This document shows, piece after piece, positions 1-13,162 of a DNA stretch of 64,000 nucleotides; positions within the stretch are counted from its first letter, which is position 1, and every line of letters begins with the position of its first letter. A program made the position numbers and the translations under genes. Below the pieces are notes generated by a model that searched no databases, had not been told where the DNA came from, and saw only the letters and a program-made list of their open reading frames with translations. The DNA is taken from assembly GCF_964204645.1 (NCBI RefSeq), contig NC_134026.1:24136650-24200649 (forward strand). Direction: 5' to 3'. This DNA is from Tubulanus polymorphus. Taxonomy: Eukaryota > Nemertea > Palaeonemertea > Tubulaniformes > Tubulanidae.

Positions 1-1795
1 TTGTGTCACACAGGGCTCCCAATAATAATCTTTAATACGTATGATTAATAGTCATCACAGAAAACGTACTAATTATTTCTAACTTTATTACCATGATTTT
101 CTATGATTCTACAATATCCAAAACATCACCCAGCTAGAAGAGAATTTGGCAGGAGTTGACCAAGCATAGCATTTCATATAAGCTGAGCATAATATCAAAG
201 ATGAAATTGGCAGCAATGTCATGCAGGATCCCTATCTTTGAACTTAGGTATATTTTAGCGATTTTTTATATTATTGTGTCCACATTGCATTAAGATTTTA
301 ACTGATATTTCTGTGAATATAAATTTCAACGTAAATATATGTGAACTTGCATTTTGAATATTTCAACCAACAAGCAACAGGTTTAACATTAAAAAAGAAA
401 TTACGTTAATATAACCATAGCACATTTCTTGTGATTTTCTGGTTAGAATATTAAAGGAAAAATCTACAAAATTAGAGAACTCATTTTAAAACCAATTTAG
501 GTCCGAAATATCGGACAATAAGTCTATGAAAAAAATGGAAACAATCAATTCTTCACTGTGGCAAGACATGATGATGGTATGATCACTCTGCACTGATGTT
601 GCACTAAGTACCTGAATATCAATTTCTATTACATGTATATGGAACTGCTGTTAACTTTTAGAACTAATATAAACCTAGTTACAATGACTAGTTCCTTCTT
701 GATGACAACTGGCTTTTTCTATTCTACTCCAGGAGTTATTAATTGCATCATTACAAGTTCTTAATTTGGTAACATTTCATGGTTCATAGATATAAATGCA
801 TGAAGTCATTGTCACAATGCAGTTGTTATCCAATAATGATCTATCTATATCTAGCAGTAAAACAACATATAACCACGTAATATACCACTGTTTTATCTGG
901 TGATTGAGGCAAAAGCAAACTAAAATTGAAGCCAGGGCGATGTTTATGGTACAATAAATCATTTGCATATTCATTGGTCTATCTATGAACAAGTCTTAAA
1001 TTGAGCTTCGGCAAACACTGTTCTTATTATGTTTAATCATGGAAGTACAGTACAGAATATCCCCAGTTAGATACTCCCGAGAGAAGATACATATGAAGCA
1101 AACACATTGCTGTAGCCATGGATGTATGAACTAGTTTATACATCCATGCTGTAACTGTATTGAATGACGAGCACTACTGTAATACCCATCACACAAACAA
1201 ACATATCGTACATACATTTTGTATACAGGTCTAATTCCACAAAACCAATAAGAGACTCTTTTAGTTGCACCTTGATCTGAATCTTATTAATATAACATCA
1301 TGGAATCGGCCCAAAACAAAGTAATTCATTTTTGTATAATTTTTCCAACATGCAGAAGACTATTGAGAGTTTTTTAAACTCTTGATAATTTCCATTATAA
1401 ATCTTTAAGGACTAGACAATGTTCACTTTAGTCAGTCAATATATACAAATACATTATTAATCCAAAATATCCATTGTATGTGACTCCAGTACCTTAAAGG
1501 TACGTGTTCCAGTCAGCAACATAAATCAATGCACGCCCATAACTTCAAAAGCAAATCTCCCAAATCAGCATCATCCAAATAGTACATATCCATTACACCT
1601 CAGATTTGAAATTAACTACAGACTACACTTTTCAAAGAGACAGTAAAGTTAAGTCCCAGAGATGCTGTATTATGAAGTAAGCAATACCTTTTACAAACCT
1701 AAAGATTCGATAACAAATTTGGGTTAAAGTAAGGCATACTCCACCGAATATAACCGTACTACAATATCTATCATATAAGTATATACCATCACAGT
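1..1795 (-). other. 3' UTR / downstream region of the myotubularin gene
   Basis: No coding exon was found here. On the minus strand it follows the stop codon of the myotubularin-related gene, so at least part is its 3' UTR. A reverse-strand AATAAA lies at 84-89 and could serve as a distal polyadenylation signal. Short open frames, for example 777-992 on the minus strand, have no recognisable motifs. Confidence 0.5.
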
Positions 1796-4700
1796 TTAAC
1801 AAGGCATCATTAATGCCTCTTGGGATGACTCAACCATAGTCTCAGCGGTGTTATTGTTGCCTGAAAGGTTTCTGAAACAGCTACGGCATACACGGACTGG
1901 TTCCCAGAGTTGTTGCGTTGGAATCGAAGTGAAATAATCAGTGCACTGTCCACAAAATACTTTACCACAGTTTCTACAACAAATAACTCTCAAATTAAAA
2001 CCAAACTGCACGTTTTAAAACCAAATTAAAATGATTTGTTTTGATAAGTTGCACATACACAAGTAAGTCATTTTCGTGTATTACTGAACTTATTGATAAA
2101 GTAAACATTTGACCTCATTAGATCAGGGTTTTATTACATTTCATGCTGATTTGACACTTCCTTTTGGACCATTCAAAGGCACCAAATATGTAAACAATAA
2201 TGGAACTAAAGGTCAAATGTAAAGCCCAACAATCATCATCTACAGTTTATATATTACTGCAAACAGCCTTAGCCATTTATAAACAATGATAGCGCCATAC
2301 CCATAACCATTAATTGTGAGAAAGAAAAGCAGGTTGTTTAAAGCGGGTACCAATATCTTAATTGGTAAGATAGTTATCAGAATACTTATCACTAGATTTA
2401 TAATTGGTGGTAAGAAAATCCACAACCAGTATCAACTGTTATCAGCCAAGTTTTATCCAGCAAGAGTATTATAGAATTTGGAAAATTGACACAATTCTAT
2501 TGGCGGGTAAACATCAGAGATATTTTTCAGACTTGATAGGATAGAAGTTTGACACAACAATTGTTGTTAAATGCAAAAAGAAATAAAACCATTTCTTTGC
2601 AAATCAGAAAATATTCATTCAGCTTAAACGATGAAATATCACCATAATTATGTAACCAAATCTAACTATGACCATAACATAGAGCATTTCTAAGCACGAC
2701 AGAATCAAATCATCCAAAAAAGAAATAAGGAAACCAATAGTATCAAGACTATTTGTCAATACCTGTTTTTTGATTCGCAAAAAGAAATGGCTTCAAGAAA
2801 AGGAGTTATTCATGCAAAAGACTTACAAGAAGCCACATGGACTTGCCTGCAGTGATGCTTTCGTCGGACAACCCAGAATTCACCCTGACAACCAGCACAA
2901 TGTGTAACGGCATGATCAGGCACCCATAACGTCATACGAGCATCTTTCTCATCGATATGTTCCCACGACAGATCTGAGGCAGCTGTACTGCCGTTACCGA
3001 GGGATTGCAACTCCCCGCTGCCAGTAGATTCAGGCAGAGACGACTGAAAATATTCCAAATGCATTTTCAATACTGGTAGATCTGAAAACAGTGTACTTTT
3101 ATATTGAGTGTTATCAATCTCATCAAATGGTACCGGTAGGCAATTAAAATATACCGGTGTTAAAAAGAATTACTATTGGTTGATTACGTTTTCATTTACT
3201 CAAAAATAATAAAATCCTGAAGAGAAATGACTGAGAATATTATTTACCATGTCATCGTTATTTTCAGTAGCAAGTCGACCATTACATCCCGAAGCATACT
3301 GATATAAAGCGACTTTTGCAGCGCGCAATTGTCGCTCTAATGTCTCTATACGATGTACATATTCACATTCCATCTGATGCAAACGAATCTGTACGGGATC
3401 ATCATTCACAGTCAAACCATCGATGTCCAACTGACGCGTGATTGCCGCATTGTTACGATAAAATCGTGGCTCCGATATCTACGGATATAAGTCAAACATA
3501 TATTGTTTTTTTCTTTCATGTATCAAATTACATAGAACGCTAGAATAGATTCAGATTCAGTATAATTATTGATTACAAAGCAGAGCTTGTACGTACCTTA
3601 CTATCAGCACTAGGAGTGGCTGGACACGATGAGCATGGAGTGTGTGAATTGTTAGGAGTCGAGTTAGCTGAATCAGTACGCGAACTACCCTTACTGGATA
3701 CTTCACGCGAGCCATCACTTTGCGAGCTACGAGAAGATCGCGTACCATTATCTACTACGGGACCTAACGTCAATGTTAGATCATTCACTTTTAAGCTTTG
3801 TCCGTTAAAATGAAATTTCTCATTTAGATTGATATTAACATGCGAATCACTGATATCTGTTGTACTGGTACTGATACTAGTACCCAGACATTTACGTTCA
3901 ATAAGTTCATTAATATTTGGCTCAGAACAACAGCCATTTTGTCGCGGAGACAAGACGGTGTTTTCTTTAATAATAGTCCTAGCAATACTATCGCTTTTAG
4001 TGTCTTTAATATTAATGATTGCATCTTCAGTGAGCGTGTCTGTGGAGCTTTCTATAGCTTGTCCCACATCAGACTCCACTGTATACACACTATCACAGTC
4101 CACACATTTATCACTGGCAATATCACATTGTCCGTTTGGCACGATACCATTTTCCTTTCTAACACCTGTCTCTAATGTACCATTTTCTAGGATATTTCCG
4201 TTAGAAATCGAATGTTCGTCATCGTTTAGAAAACCATTTTCTAGCACATTTTGTTGAGATAGATCTTGCTCCGTATCGCTATCGTTCGGACTAAATTCCT
4301 CCGGTATTTGAATCGTAGAATCTCCTTCCGAAGCCGTCTCCGATTCCCCGTTCATTTGATGATCACTTGCGTCTGGTTTCAGCGTGATTTCGCTCAAATG
4401 CTTCTCAAATTTTGCTGACTCCTCGTTGGCGTTGATCTCGAGACGTTCGACTTCAGTTTGAAGGAGAAATTTCGGATCTCTGTGGTCGGAACTGAGGTTT
4501 GGGTCAGATGATGTTCTTGTTAGATTACTCGTATGTTCTAATGCTGCAACAATGTCGTCGCATGATCGAGTTTTTGGCAATAAATTCTGTTCCTTTCTGT
4601 CATCAGTGGTACTGTCTGGGGTAAGTGGTGGAGCACTCATGTCAAGAATGTCCGTCATGGGGGCAGTATTAGCCAAGTAAACTGCATTCCACAGTAGCAT

Positions 4701-7700
4701 GTCTCTTACGTGATATGCAGGACGCAGCACCTGGAAATTTTAATGAACCATCGGATGAATTTCCAATTAATAACAATGAGGAACATCAAAACATGTTTTT
4801 CTATATAAATTTATCGATATACTAACCTGAGTATTATTCCTGGAGTACAAATAGTTTGTAATCTTCCAGGGTTTATGTTTGAGCAGAGACCAGAATGAGA
4901 ATGAACGGGATTTCACGTTTTCTTTCTCGCGTTCCATGACGGTGTTGCACAGAAACGTTCCGAATAAACATGAATAAGTGTGATAAACGAGTTTACACTG
5001 GAAAACATGAGAAAACAAAACATCGAGAAAGTTGTCATTGTGGAAGACAGGAGATGATGATAATTTGAGTTTGAGAGATGTCCTACGTACCAAGAATGCT
5101 TCATTGAATTCGAAGGCACAAGGGAACTGTTCCACTAGTTGATGAATGCAGTCTAACCATTGGATAAACACTGGACACCTTTCATTTACATCATCACTAC
5201 CTAAACCTTGGCCACATCTATCACTGAACTTGTGACCAAACTCCAACCATTCTCTTTCGACCAATATCTGAAAACCCTGTAACAACAATATTAATTCATT
5301 ATTTATACTGCCAATACAAATAGGGAACAGCGGAGGCCTTTTTTCGATGTTGCACTATACCTCTATGGTCCTATAGAATGGGTCTAACATGATTTCGGCT
5401 AAGGCAACAATCTGTGGAGTGCGATCCCAGCCATCTGAGCAATGAACGACAACGGGACGAGCTTCTAAATTGACAGCATTCACGACCGTTAGTGCCGACT
5501 TCATCAGTCCCGAAATATGGTGCAACCATTTAGTATTTTCTAATGCAGAGAGCCATGAACTGAAAATACATTACACAACTATAGATACATCTGGAATAAA
5601 TACATATTATGATTAATATCATGATCATGTTTTCATAGATAGGGCATTAACCTTTTACACTAGGGCTTGGGATAAAAAATGCATTAAAAATGCAATTAAA
5701 AATGCTTACTTAGCTTGTTCAGGTCCCGAGGCACACAGAGTTCTCATTGCCTGAAAACTCTTCCTGATTGTGTGTATATTTGCCAAACTCATGAACTGTA
5801 TCTCGCAGTTCGGGTAATACTCTGGACATTCACATCCTCCACCTTTCGCTCGGTTAGCCACAGCAGCAGTGTAAGACCGAGCATCGATTATCAGCAATTT
5901 CTGCAGCTGAGCTGTTCGATTCCCACCTGCAAATTACATAGGAGAAAAGAAAACATCACATAAAACTTGAAGATATCAAAGGTGTGTATTTTCATGTGAC
6001 ACAACTAAAAAAAAAGCCTCAACCCTTTCAGTGCTGACTAATTGATACCCGAAAGTGCTGGAGATAATTTGTAAATTTCTAAAAATTCCACCCAGTATGT
6101 TGAATAATGGGTTTACTGCTTTAGTGCATCTACACCATGACGCGGTGAGTCCTTAGTTACTAATAGATCGCCATCTTCCAAAAGGGATAAAAACTAATTG
6201 CTAATTACATTGATACACTACAATGTGGTTTACTAGCAAAGTCCATCACCGGTACATACACCGCACTGGAAGGGTTAATACTTAGAAATAAGCGCACCGG
6301 CGTGTCCATTGGCAATGGAACCATTGCTTGCACTTTTCAATTGGTTATTATCTTCATCCCCTCGATTTTCAGCGCACGCTTTAGCGATAGCCTGTAATAA
6401 GTCTTCGTCTTCCGTTCGTCGCCAGCCTAACCAACCGACTTCAGGCTGACTACATCGACCGATTATAGCCCCGGTACGTCTGTCTCTACAATGAATTACA
6501 TAACAAAGAACGTTTAATCCAGCTCAATAAGTAGACCTAATTGCGACAATTGACACCTCGATAAAACCATATTATCTTAATAACAATAACGTGACAAGTT
6601 CGATAATTCTTATCAAGTAAATGGCACCGAATAACTGTTACAGGTCCTATTTGTTACAAGGTCCAGTATCAAATTAGGTCTATCAGCTAATAACACAACC
6701 ATCAAAATACGCAGCATAGGAAAGTATTCCATTAGTCCTATATTTCGTCCATAAATCTTACCTCCAAACAACAGATGGAATACGCTTAGATGATCGAAAT
6801 GAAACAACATTCTCTAAATGTTTTTCATCAACTGATGATGGTACTATGTGATACTGTGGATATGTATTGCATACTCTGTAATTAGAAAATAAACCATCGT
6901 AAAAAAGAATTTATCCGCATAAATACTATGCACTTTTACTATGCACTTCTAGTCGATGCATGTTAAGCTAATAAATAGGTTAATTAAACAAATATTACTT
7001 GTAATCCTCATTCCAGTAACTAATTCTCCAGGCACCTTTCAGATCGAAACCCATTCGCTCTACCTCCTGACCAAAACTATAGGCGTAATCATCACCTACA
7101 TGTAGGAAAAATTGTTTTTTACAATATCATTCGAGCATCAACAGAAAAACGAAATACGCTAGCTTTTTTTCGCATAAACCCTGCACAGTCTGCACGTGCC
7201 GTTGAGACAGAATCAGTCCCTCGAGGCAGGGTTCTCTAGACCATTGTTATTCAGACAGGTTCGTGTGTTCCTTTTTTTATGAAAGTTATCTACGATTTAT
7301 ATCATTGTTACAGTGAGAACAAAAAATCTTAATGAATGCTTTCAAAGTGAGCCAACAATGCTATGCGCAATGTGGTCTATAGATCTATATTCTACAAAAA
7401 AATAATTTTGAAATATTGTTTTGGAATTTTTTCAGTTAATAATCATTATTTAGAATTTTCGTTATACTAAACACCAGCGTGGGCTAAAGTTGATGTTAGC
7501 AGTGGTATATGAATTTAGGCAGTTTCATTTATGACAGTCAATCTATGTCACAGATGGTATTCCATCTGTCATAACGCAAACATTAATTGTATATAGCAGT
7601 TTGCCAGTACTTCCATATGAATTAAACACTTCAGTTAGATAGTAGCATTTCAAACCGACCTAATCACGAGTCTGAAGACCGTTCTATGATCTCTCCATGG

Positions 7701-9370
7701 CAAACAAATTCAGTTATGCAATTTCATAATAAGCAACAATGGTTTACTGAGAATAGGGGAACACTACTTAACTGGGACAGCGGATTCAATTTAGGCTTGA
7801 ATTATCTAACTTTAATGCTTTCATATAGGCCTATATCCAAATATTGCCTAGACTCTATAAATACTTTCTTCATAATATTATGCAATCTTATATCCTTGTT
7901 ATAATTACAGCTTTAGTAACTCATGTAGTAAGAACCAGTAGTGAGTGACCCCGATCAGTTGAATAGAAATTACGTTGACAGATTTCGAAACATGTTTCCT
8001 ATTTTTACCTTGCAGTAAACAGGCGTAATCTTCTGTATCCGAGATACACCTATGGTCCTGACAATAGGCGTAGAATCGAAATGCAAATACATCATCAATT
8101 TTTCTGGGAGGATCCAAAGCATAGCTCAGTCTTTTATACCACTCCATACATAATTCATTCGTTGAAAATGTGCACCTAGAATGCAAGAAACCAAGAGCAA
8201 AAAAGTCAAAACCGAAAGAAGCCAATCGAATTCCTGGTAATTGAACAGATTTTAACATAATAAATAAATAAACGCATCGGTCTTAACCGATCGCGATAAA
8301 GATGGCCTTACCTTATGACTCGGGCATCTTTGCAATAAACATGTAAGAAGAAGATATCTCGGCATTCAATCATCTCGATAAGTCCCAGTGGAATATTGAT
8401 GAATGAATCCGCATAACAAACAAGCAGACGAAAGTTTGATAATGTGATCGTCCCGTCCGACGTGCGGCCCAGATATGTGACATTCTCTCCGACTAGAGGT
8501 GGAAATGGGATCTGTAATGACTTGTCATCGGAAATAGTCTCACGTTGCGGGTAAATCTCGCGAGCCTGCACATATTCAAGACTGCTTTCTTCCTGGTATG
8601 ACTGCAAAATGCAACACGTTACTTGTTATCATACATACAAGAAATTTGCCTTATCCAACAATAAATTCAAATTCACAGCACGCATTTATCTATGCACTAA
8701 AGCCTTGTAGGACTGACCCAAGATCAAAATACCCAATAGATAATATAGCTCACACATGTCAATAACTGGTCCACCAATTCTACTCGTCCTATGTCCACCC
8801 AAAGATACTCATAACAAGATATAATGCTGACCATTGGCATCTTTGCGTCGAATATGTCTGATTTCATTATTCTACCCTTTGACGATAAATAATTTTTCAC
8901 AATACGTATTTCAAAATAATTTCCTATAGTAATCAGTCCACATGCTGAGTAATACACGAGCATATGTTGCATAACATTTTCCACATATCCTACTGGTTAG
9001 AGCAAAGTTCATCGACTATCCCGCATGTTTGTCTGGTTTCATGCGACATAGTTTTCTTTTTAAATCAACCAATCAATTACCATAAACTTTCCCATATTTT
9101 CATGAAACTAGTGGGCACTGAGTTTGAACCAGGCCCGATATAACCGTTAGCATGAATCAACTTGTTTCAACTATTGCTGACCTGATATTTTTAAACCTGT
9201 ATATATATATATAAACAGTAAGATGGCTGAACTAAAAGTTCAACTTCTTAGAAAATGTTTCGAGTTTAGTCTATTGTAGACATAGCTAGGCTTCATATTA
9301 TTAGTAAAACAGCAATAAAAAGAATATCTTAGGTAGGCCTTACAGGTAACAAAATTCTATAACTCACCAT
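1796..9370 (-). CDS. MTMR3/4: Myotubularin-related phosphoinositide 3-phosphatase, MTMR3/MTMR4 type
   Basis: Lipid phosphatase expected to remove the 3-phosphate from PI3P and PI(3,5)P2 on endosomal or autophagic membranes. Coding exons in transcript order: 9370-9368 (the ATG only), 8601-8312, 8175-8009, 7095-6999, 6875-6762, 6485-6298, 5926-5710, 5559-5361, 5276-5091, 4997-4827, 4730-3597, 3478-3286, 3081-2847, 1973-1796; phases agree throughout and give about 1,123 residues, close to recalled vertebrate lengths near 1,200. Domains: PH-GRAM about residues 20-150, myotubularin PTP domain with active loop HCSDGWDR (Cys about 399), a long acidic Ser/Thr-rich linker from the 1.1-kb exon, a short coiled coil (HRIETLERQL), and a C-terminal FYVE finger from about residue 1039 (RRKHHCR, then NCGKVFCGQC). 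The exon ending at 3286 was chosen because GTAATG is the donor that restores phase; the donor at 3248 leads to a stop. The last intron is GC-AG. MTMR3 and MTMR4 cannot be told apart; this may be the single invertebrate orthologue. Confidence 0.93.
1974..2846 (-). other. GC-AG intron splitting the FYVE domain
   Basis: The penultimate coding exon ends CACTGCAG|GCAAGT and the last begins TTGTAG|AAACTG. A GC donor at 2846-2845 gives the exact FYVE reading (His-His-Cys-Arg joined to Asn-Cys-Gly-Lys) in phase 2. No GT donor close by keeps the frame. Confidence 0.8.
6023..6274. mobile_element. piggyBac-like MITE in a myotubularin intron
   Basis: A 252-bp segment has inverted ends CCCTTTCAGTGC on the left and GCACTGGAAGGG on the right. 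TTAA follows on the right (6275-6278); the left flank is TCAA (6019-6022), readable as a one-base-decayed TTAA. TTAA target duplication with CCCTT termini is the hallmark of piggyBac-type elements. It has no coding capacity, and its right end is only about 20 bp from a splice donor. Confidence 0.7.
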
Positions 9371-9380
9371 GTTTTCACAT
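9368..9380 (-). promoter_or_regulatory. Myotubularin start codon at exon end, preceded by an ATG-TGA uORF
   Basis: On the minus strand the 5' exon ends with an ATG directly against a GTGAGT donor; the next exon opens in frame with Ser-Tyr-Gln-Glu-Glu. Upstream, 9380-9375 reads ATG TGA, a start-stop element, then five bases before the real ATG. The next exon has no comparable ATG before the conserved GRAM sequence, which supports this start. Confidence 0.65.
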
Positions 9381-12300
9381 TATCCGATGACAAAATGTAG
9401 AGTATAAGAATCAATCAGCCAAAACCTGCATAAAAAAGATTGAAAAAAAGGATTTCATCGAATCATTTATCAATCAGACAGAATAGATTCGTTTTTCTAG
9501 AAAAAATCTGGTTTTGCCAGAAATAACTTATAAGGCCTATCACTGCAGTTCTAGTGTATGTGTGCTGACAATAAGGGAGGCTAAAAATAAACACAAAATT
9601 CCAAGGATATTATCCTGTCCTTTATTATACGATATACGGTATTGATAAAGATAAAAAGAGCCCTAGTATAATTAGGGTTAGGGTTCGTTTGAGGCCTAGG
9701 CTAATCATTTTTGAATATGTCTGACATTTGAGACATAAAATAATGAAGTCCAATATTAATCAAATAAATACCAATTGATATTTGTAAAATATGTTAGGCC
9801 CTATTGCATGCTTATGTATTTCGACACTAAGGTGAATATTATCAGTTCAAGGTTGCGTGGAGTCATTTGTTTACATTTGCACTAATTGCGTTTAAACTGG
9901 CAGGCAGATTGTAGACGTTAGTCTGAATACCAGATGATGTACAGATTCCTACGCGTCTGAAGCCTAACTGTGAAACTGTTGTTTCTTGTAATGCAGCTTT
10001 TTATCAAATAAATTAAATGGTTACTTGCTTGACCTTGAAAATGTGTTAATATTAATATTTATATTTTTGATGATATATTCGGAAATCTAAAAATTCATTG
10101 ATTTGAATTTGTGTTAGGCTAGAATTTGATATCAAACGTTTTGATCCCTAAATTATAATCTGTTGAAAAACTTATTGATTTGGCAATAATTAATTAGGAA
10201 TCAATATCTTTAAAATTCTTTGAAATAAGAATTAAATCCACCAATAAACACATTGTGGCAGCTTTAGACTTTGTTCACTTCCAACTGTATTTTGACAAGG
10301 CGACTAAGCCTACATACTGTCCTCTAAGTTTTGCGGTTCCCCAGATTACGCAGATAGGAACGTTTTCTGCCTCTGTACGGACTACAAAATAGATAGACAA
10401 TTCAATTCAAAAATCTCTTTATTATACTGATACACCCTTTAGGGGTCGAGACGCAGACAGTCAGTAATTCAGTTAAATCTACACGAGAGGTGCATTGGAT
10501 TTTGGATCAAGGAGTAGAGTTGCACAATGGAAAATAAAGGCTAGGCCTAGATGGCGAACTCAGTGAATGTTTTATTGTACATTTTGCAGTAATATTTCAT
10601 CATTTTCAACACACCGACAAGGGCAAGAGGAAAGCCCATATTCGTGGTGGTGGTCTTTGACAGATCTCAACGGTCAGATCATCACCAGACCTGGTCATCA
10701 GCTACTCGACCCTTAGCGCCCTTGTGTAACTGACCAAAATTGTGATTGTCAATTTGGGGACAGACAGGCGTTATTAGCCGATGGACAGTGCTATTACAGA
10801 GCATCACTAACAAAACACAATAACAGTTCAGCAGTGTAAGGTGTTATAAATTTCAATTTTACTCGAACGGAACGTCGTGTTTTGAACTTGAAGAACCCTA
10901 CCTCGCTCTCCCTTGTCCGAACGAGGTCGAATTTAATCCAGAATAAAACCCCCTCTCTATTCAGTCGGGGGTCTGAAAGCTACCATATCATGATCCAGCG
11001 TAAATAAACGCCGAAATAAACGAGTAAATTGCAATTTCACCCTATTTTGACCCGGATCTCAGCAAAGATGGCGATCTGTCAACAACAAGTGACGTCATTG
11101 TGGGAGGTGCAGATCATGTGACCTCTATTTGTGTGTAGAGGGCGTAAAAAGCACGTGGTATTTGTTTATGTTATACACTATCGCTAAAGAGATAGATGGC
11201 GCCTTAGTGAATAGTGTAGTGTTCATAAACTAGCCAAAAAGAATTTTGTTTTCAATGTGAAGACTTTAAACTTGCCAGCCGATCTAGGTTTTCCTCTTTG
11301 TTTTCGTATCTATACCATATAGCCTTCTTTGATGGTTAATAATGATATGATATATGATATGATATCTCCACTCAATTTACCCGATTGCCTTCGTTCTTGC
11401 TTGATCCTATGCCATACTAAAAATTACCACTTTTCTCGACGAATATCATCTATTGCAGAATTATGTAGATCATCGCGCAGTAGCAACTACATTTGTGTTT
11501 GGAACCTTCTTTTTAGACTTGCGTTTGAACCTGAACTACTAAGTGTGTGAATCTACAATTCTTGGAAATTATGAGAAAACGAAGCTCAATCAGCCTCGTT
11601 TAAGAATTTAAAACTTTCATCATTCCGGCCCTTGAGGAACTTTTATATTTTTCTTACCATACGTAGGCCTATACATATTCTGTGTACAGTGTTGTTGTTT
11701 TCGTTCTTCTCTGTCAGAAATTGTTTATCTTTTATTCTATACTATGTTTTATAATTGTAAATACATTTCGTGACTCGTTGAGGTGTGTGTTCCTTTCATC
11801 TCCTTTCGAAATTTCTTCTCAGGCAATGGAAAATCCATTCATTCCCCCAGAGATTCCCTCAGAGAAAAAAGTTCTGATACTACTCCCCCGAAAATACTAA
11901 TCGACTTCAGTTCAAACTTGAGGAAGCGACTCCTGTAAACCTCTTATTCACCGATTCTTACTGCGAAGCTTCACTTAGAGGTTACATCGGCCTCCATTTG
12001 GTGTCAAGTGTTAAGGTGTTCTGGGGCTAACGTGATAGTAAAACTACGCAATAAATCGCGAGAGAGAAATGAAATATAAGTCCCACAATCACGAGTTCGA
12101 AAGAGATTTTAAAACATCAAAACTATAAAAAATTAGTAAAACCTCGAATTTTCGGTTTTATTCTAAAAACCATTTTCAAGAGTGAATTTTTCATTAAATT
12201 CCCATTCAAATTCCTGTGTCAATGGTAACCTTGGTTTCTCCCCCCATAATAAACTTTTGTCATTCTTTTGTTCTGGGGCTGTATTTGATTGAAAAAAATC

Positions 12301-12500
12301 ATTCCTTTGCATTGTGGTAAGACAGTCAGTGCTTGAATTTATACAGTGTCAAGACATGTTTGACGAATACGATATTTTCTCAGTTGCTGGTGCAGAACAT
12401 CCAATCAAACATCACGTGTTAAAAACGACTCGACGTCGCGCAAGTAATTTTGAATTTCCGAAAGGGAAAACCTCGCGTTAATGCACCTTATAGAGAAAAT
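9371..12500. other. 5' UTR/promoter region and intergenic DNA
   Basis: Holds the unresolved 5' UTR of the myotubularin gene and its probable promoter near 11.05-11.10 kb. At 10.39-10.50 kb a CAATTCAATTC stretch and reverse-strand AATAAA-like bases resemble the tail of a decayed retroelement on the minus strand, but this is weak. No further coding exon was recognised; the plus-strand frames at 11329-11550 and 11682-11900 have no family features. Confidence 0.4.
11065..11097. promoter_or_regulatory. Promoter-like cluster: YY1-like AAGATGGCG and full CRE
   Basis: AAGATGGCG at 11065-11073 matches the YY1 core used in many animal core promoters, and TGACGTCA at 11090-11097 is a perfect palindromic CRE. 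The site lies 1.7 kb upstream of the myotubularin start-codon exon in locally GC-richer DNA. Assignment to that gene is inference. Confidence 0.45.
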
Positions 12501-12551
12501 ATATTTTGAATCAAACAGAGAAAAATCATAATCTTTATATTCATTTTTCAA

Positions 12552-12557
12552 TTTATT
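12552..12557 (-). terminator. Polyadenylation signal AATAAA of the minus-strand six-cysteine peptide gene
   Basis: Reverse complement of TTTATT, about 45 nt downstream of the stop codon at 12602, as expected for a compact secreted-peptide transcript. Confidence 0.6.
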
Positions 12558-12601
12558 CGCTTTCATCTAACAAACATTTCTTTTCTAACAATGATATAAA
12601 A

Positions 12602-12978
12602 CTACCAACAACATCTACCGATAGCAAATCCGCTACCACTGCAACAGTTGTGATCTGGTCCACCAATCACCCACCAGGTTCCTCGTTTGCCGTTGACTTT
12701 ACAAGTACATGGAATTCCTCTCTTTTCAATCTCAACTTCTATAATGCATGTATAGAAATAAACTTGCTATAGAGTTCGCAGAAGCAAATGTAATCAAATT
12801 TTGTGCGTGAATTTTGATATATATTAGTGACATGTTTTGGGCGGATCATATGAGTCGTCCAAAAGATTTTTGTCCAAATTCTACTATATTGATGGATAAT
12901 ACGATATTTACCTTCAGCAGCAATGGCACCAATGACCATGAAAACGGCCAGGGCAACGAAAAGAGTTTTGGTAAACAT
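12602..12978 (-). CDS. Secreted six-cysteine toxin-like/defensin-like peptide precursor, copy A
   Basis: Two coding exons: 12978-12912 (67 nt, signal peptide) and 12738-12602 (mature peptide), joined in phase 1. The signal peptide starts MFTKTL and has a hydrophobic core; a short acidic propeptide ends in Lys-Arg, after which a 38-residue mature peptide begins Gly-Ile-Pro-Cys. The cysteine pattern is C-x-C-x18-CC-x9-CC. The dibasic release, the G-[IV]-P-C-x-C start and the terminal CC recall sea-anemone sodium-channel/BDS/APETx-type peptides, but there the third and fourth cysteines are separated, while here they are adjacent. A non-coding 5' exon ends at 13098 (donor GTAAGT), with a TATA box upstream. 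Copy B at 15.1 kb has the same structure. Function is unknown; a toxin, antimicrobial or neuropeptide-like role are all possible. Confidence 0.8.
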
Positions 12979-13097
12979 TCTGAAAAATTGTATAAAACAA
13001 GATAATTTACGTGGCTCCAGGATGAGTTACCGCATCTTAGTCGAAATATCTAACTGAGGCAAACATACTATTGAATTTAGATTATTAAAAAACTTAC

Positions 13098-13162
13098 CTT
13101 CAATGAGTGTGAATGCGTAGACGATTCAATAACAAAAACTGACAGAAATCAGTTCTTTTATA
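13098..13162 (-). promoter_or_regulatory. TATA box and 5' UTR exon of peptide gene copy A
   Basis: TATAAAAG on the minus strand at 13162-13155 is about 55 nt upstream of a clean AAG|GTAAGT donor at 13098/13097, leaving a 5' UTR exon of roughly 30 nt if transcription starts about 30 nt after the TATA box. The intron ends at 12980 with TTTTTCAG just before the ATG. Confidence 0.65.

Noticed and set aside
3248..3285. Alternative donor GTAAAT for the myotubularin coiled-coil exon
   Set aside because: It puts the next exon in a frame with an immediate stop; the GTAATG donor at 3286 restores the frame.
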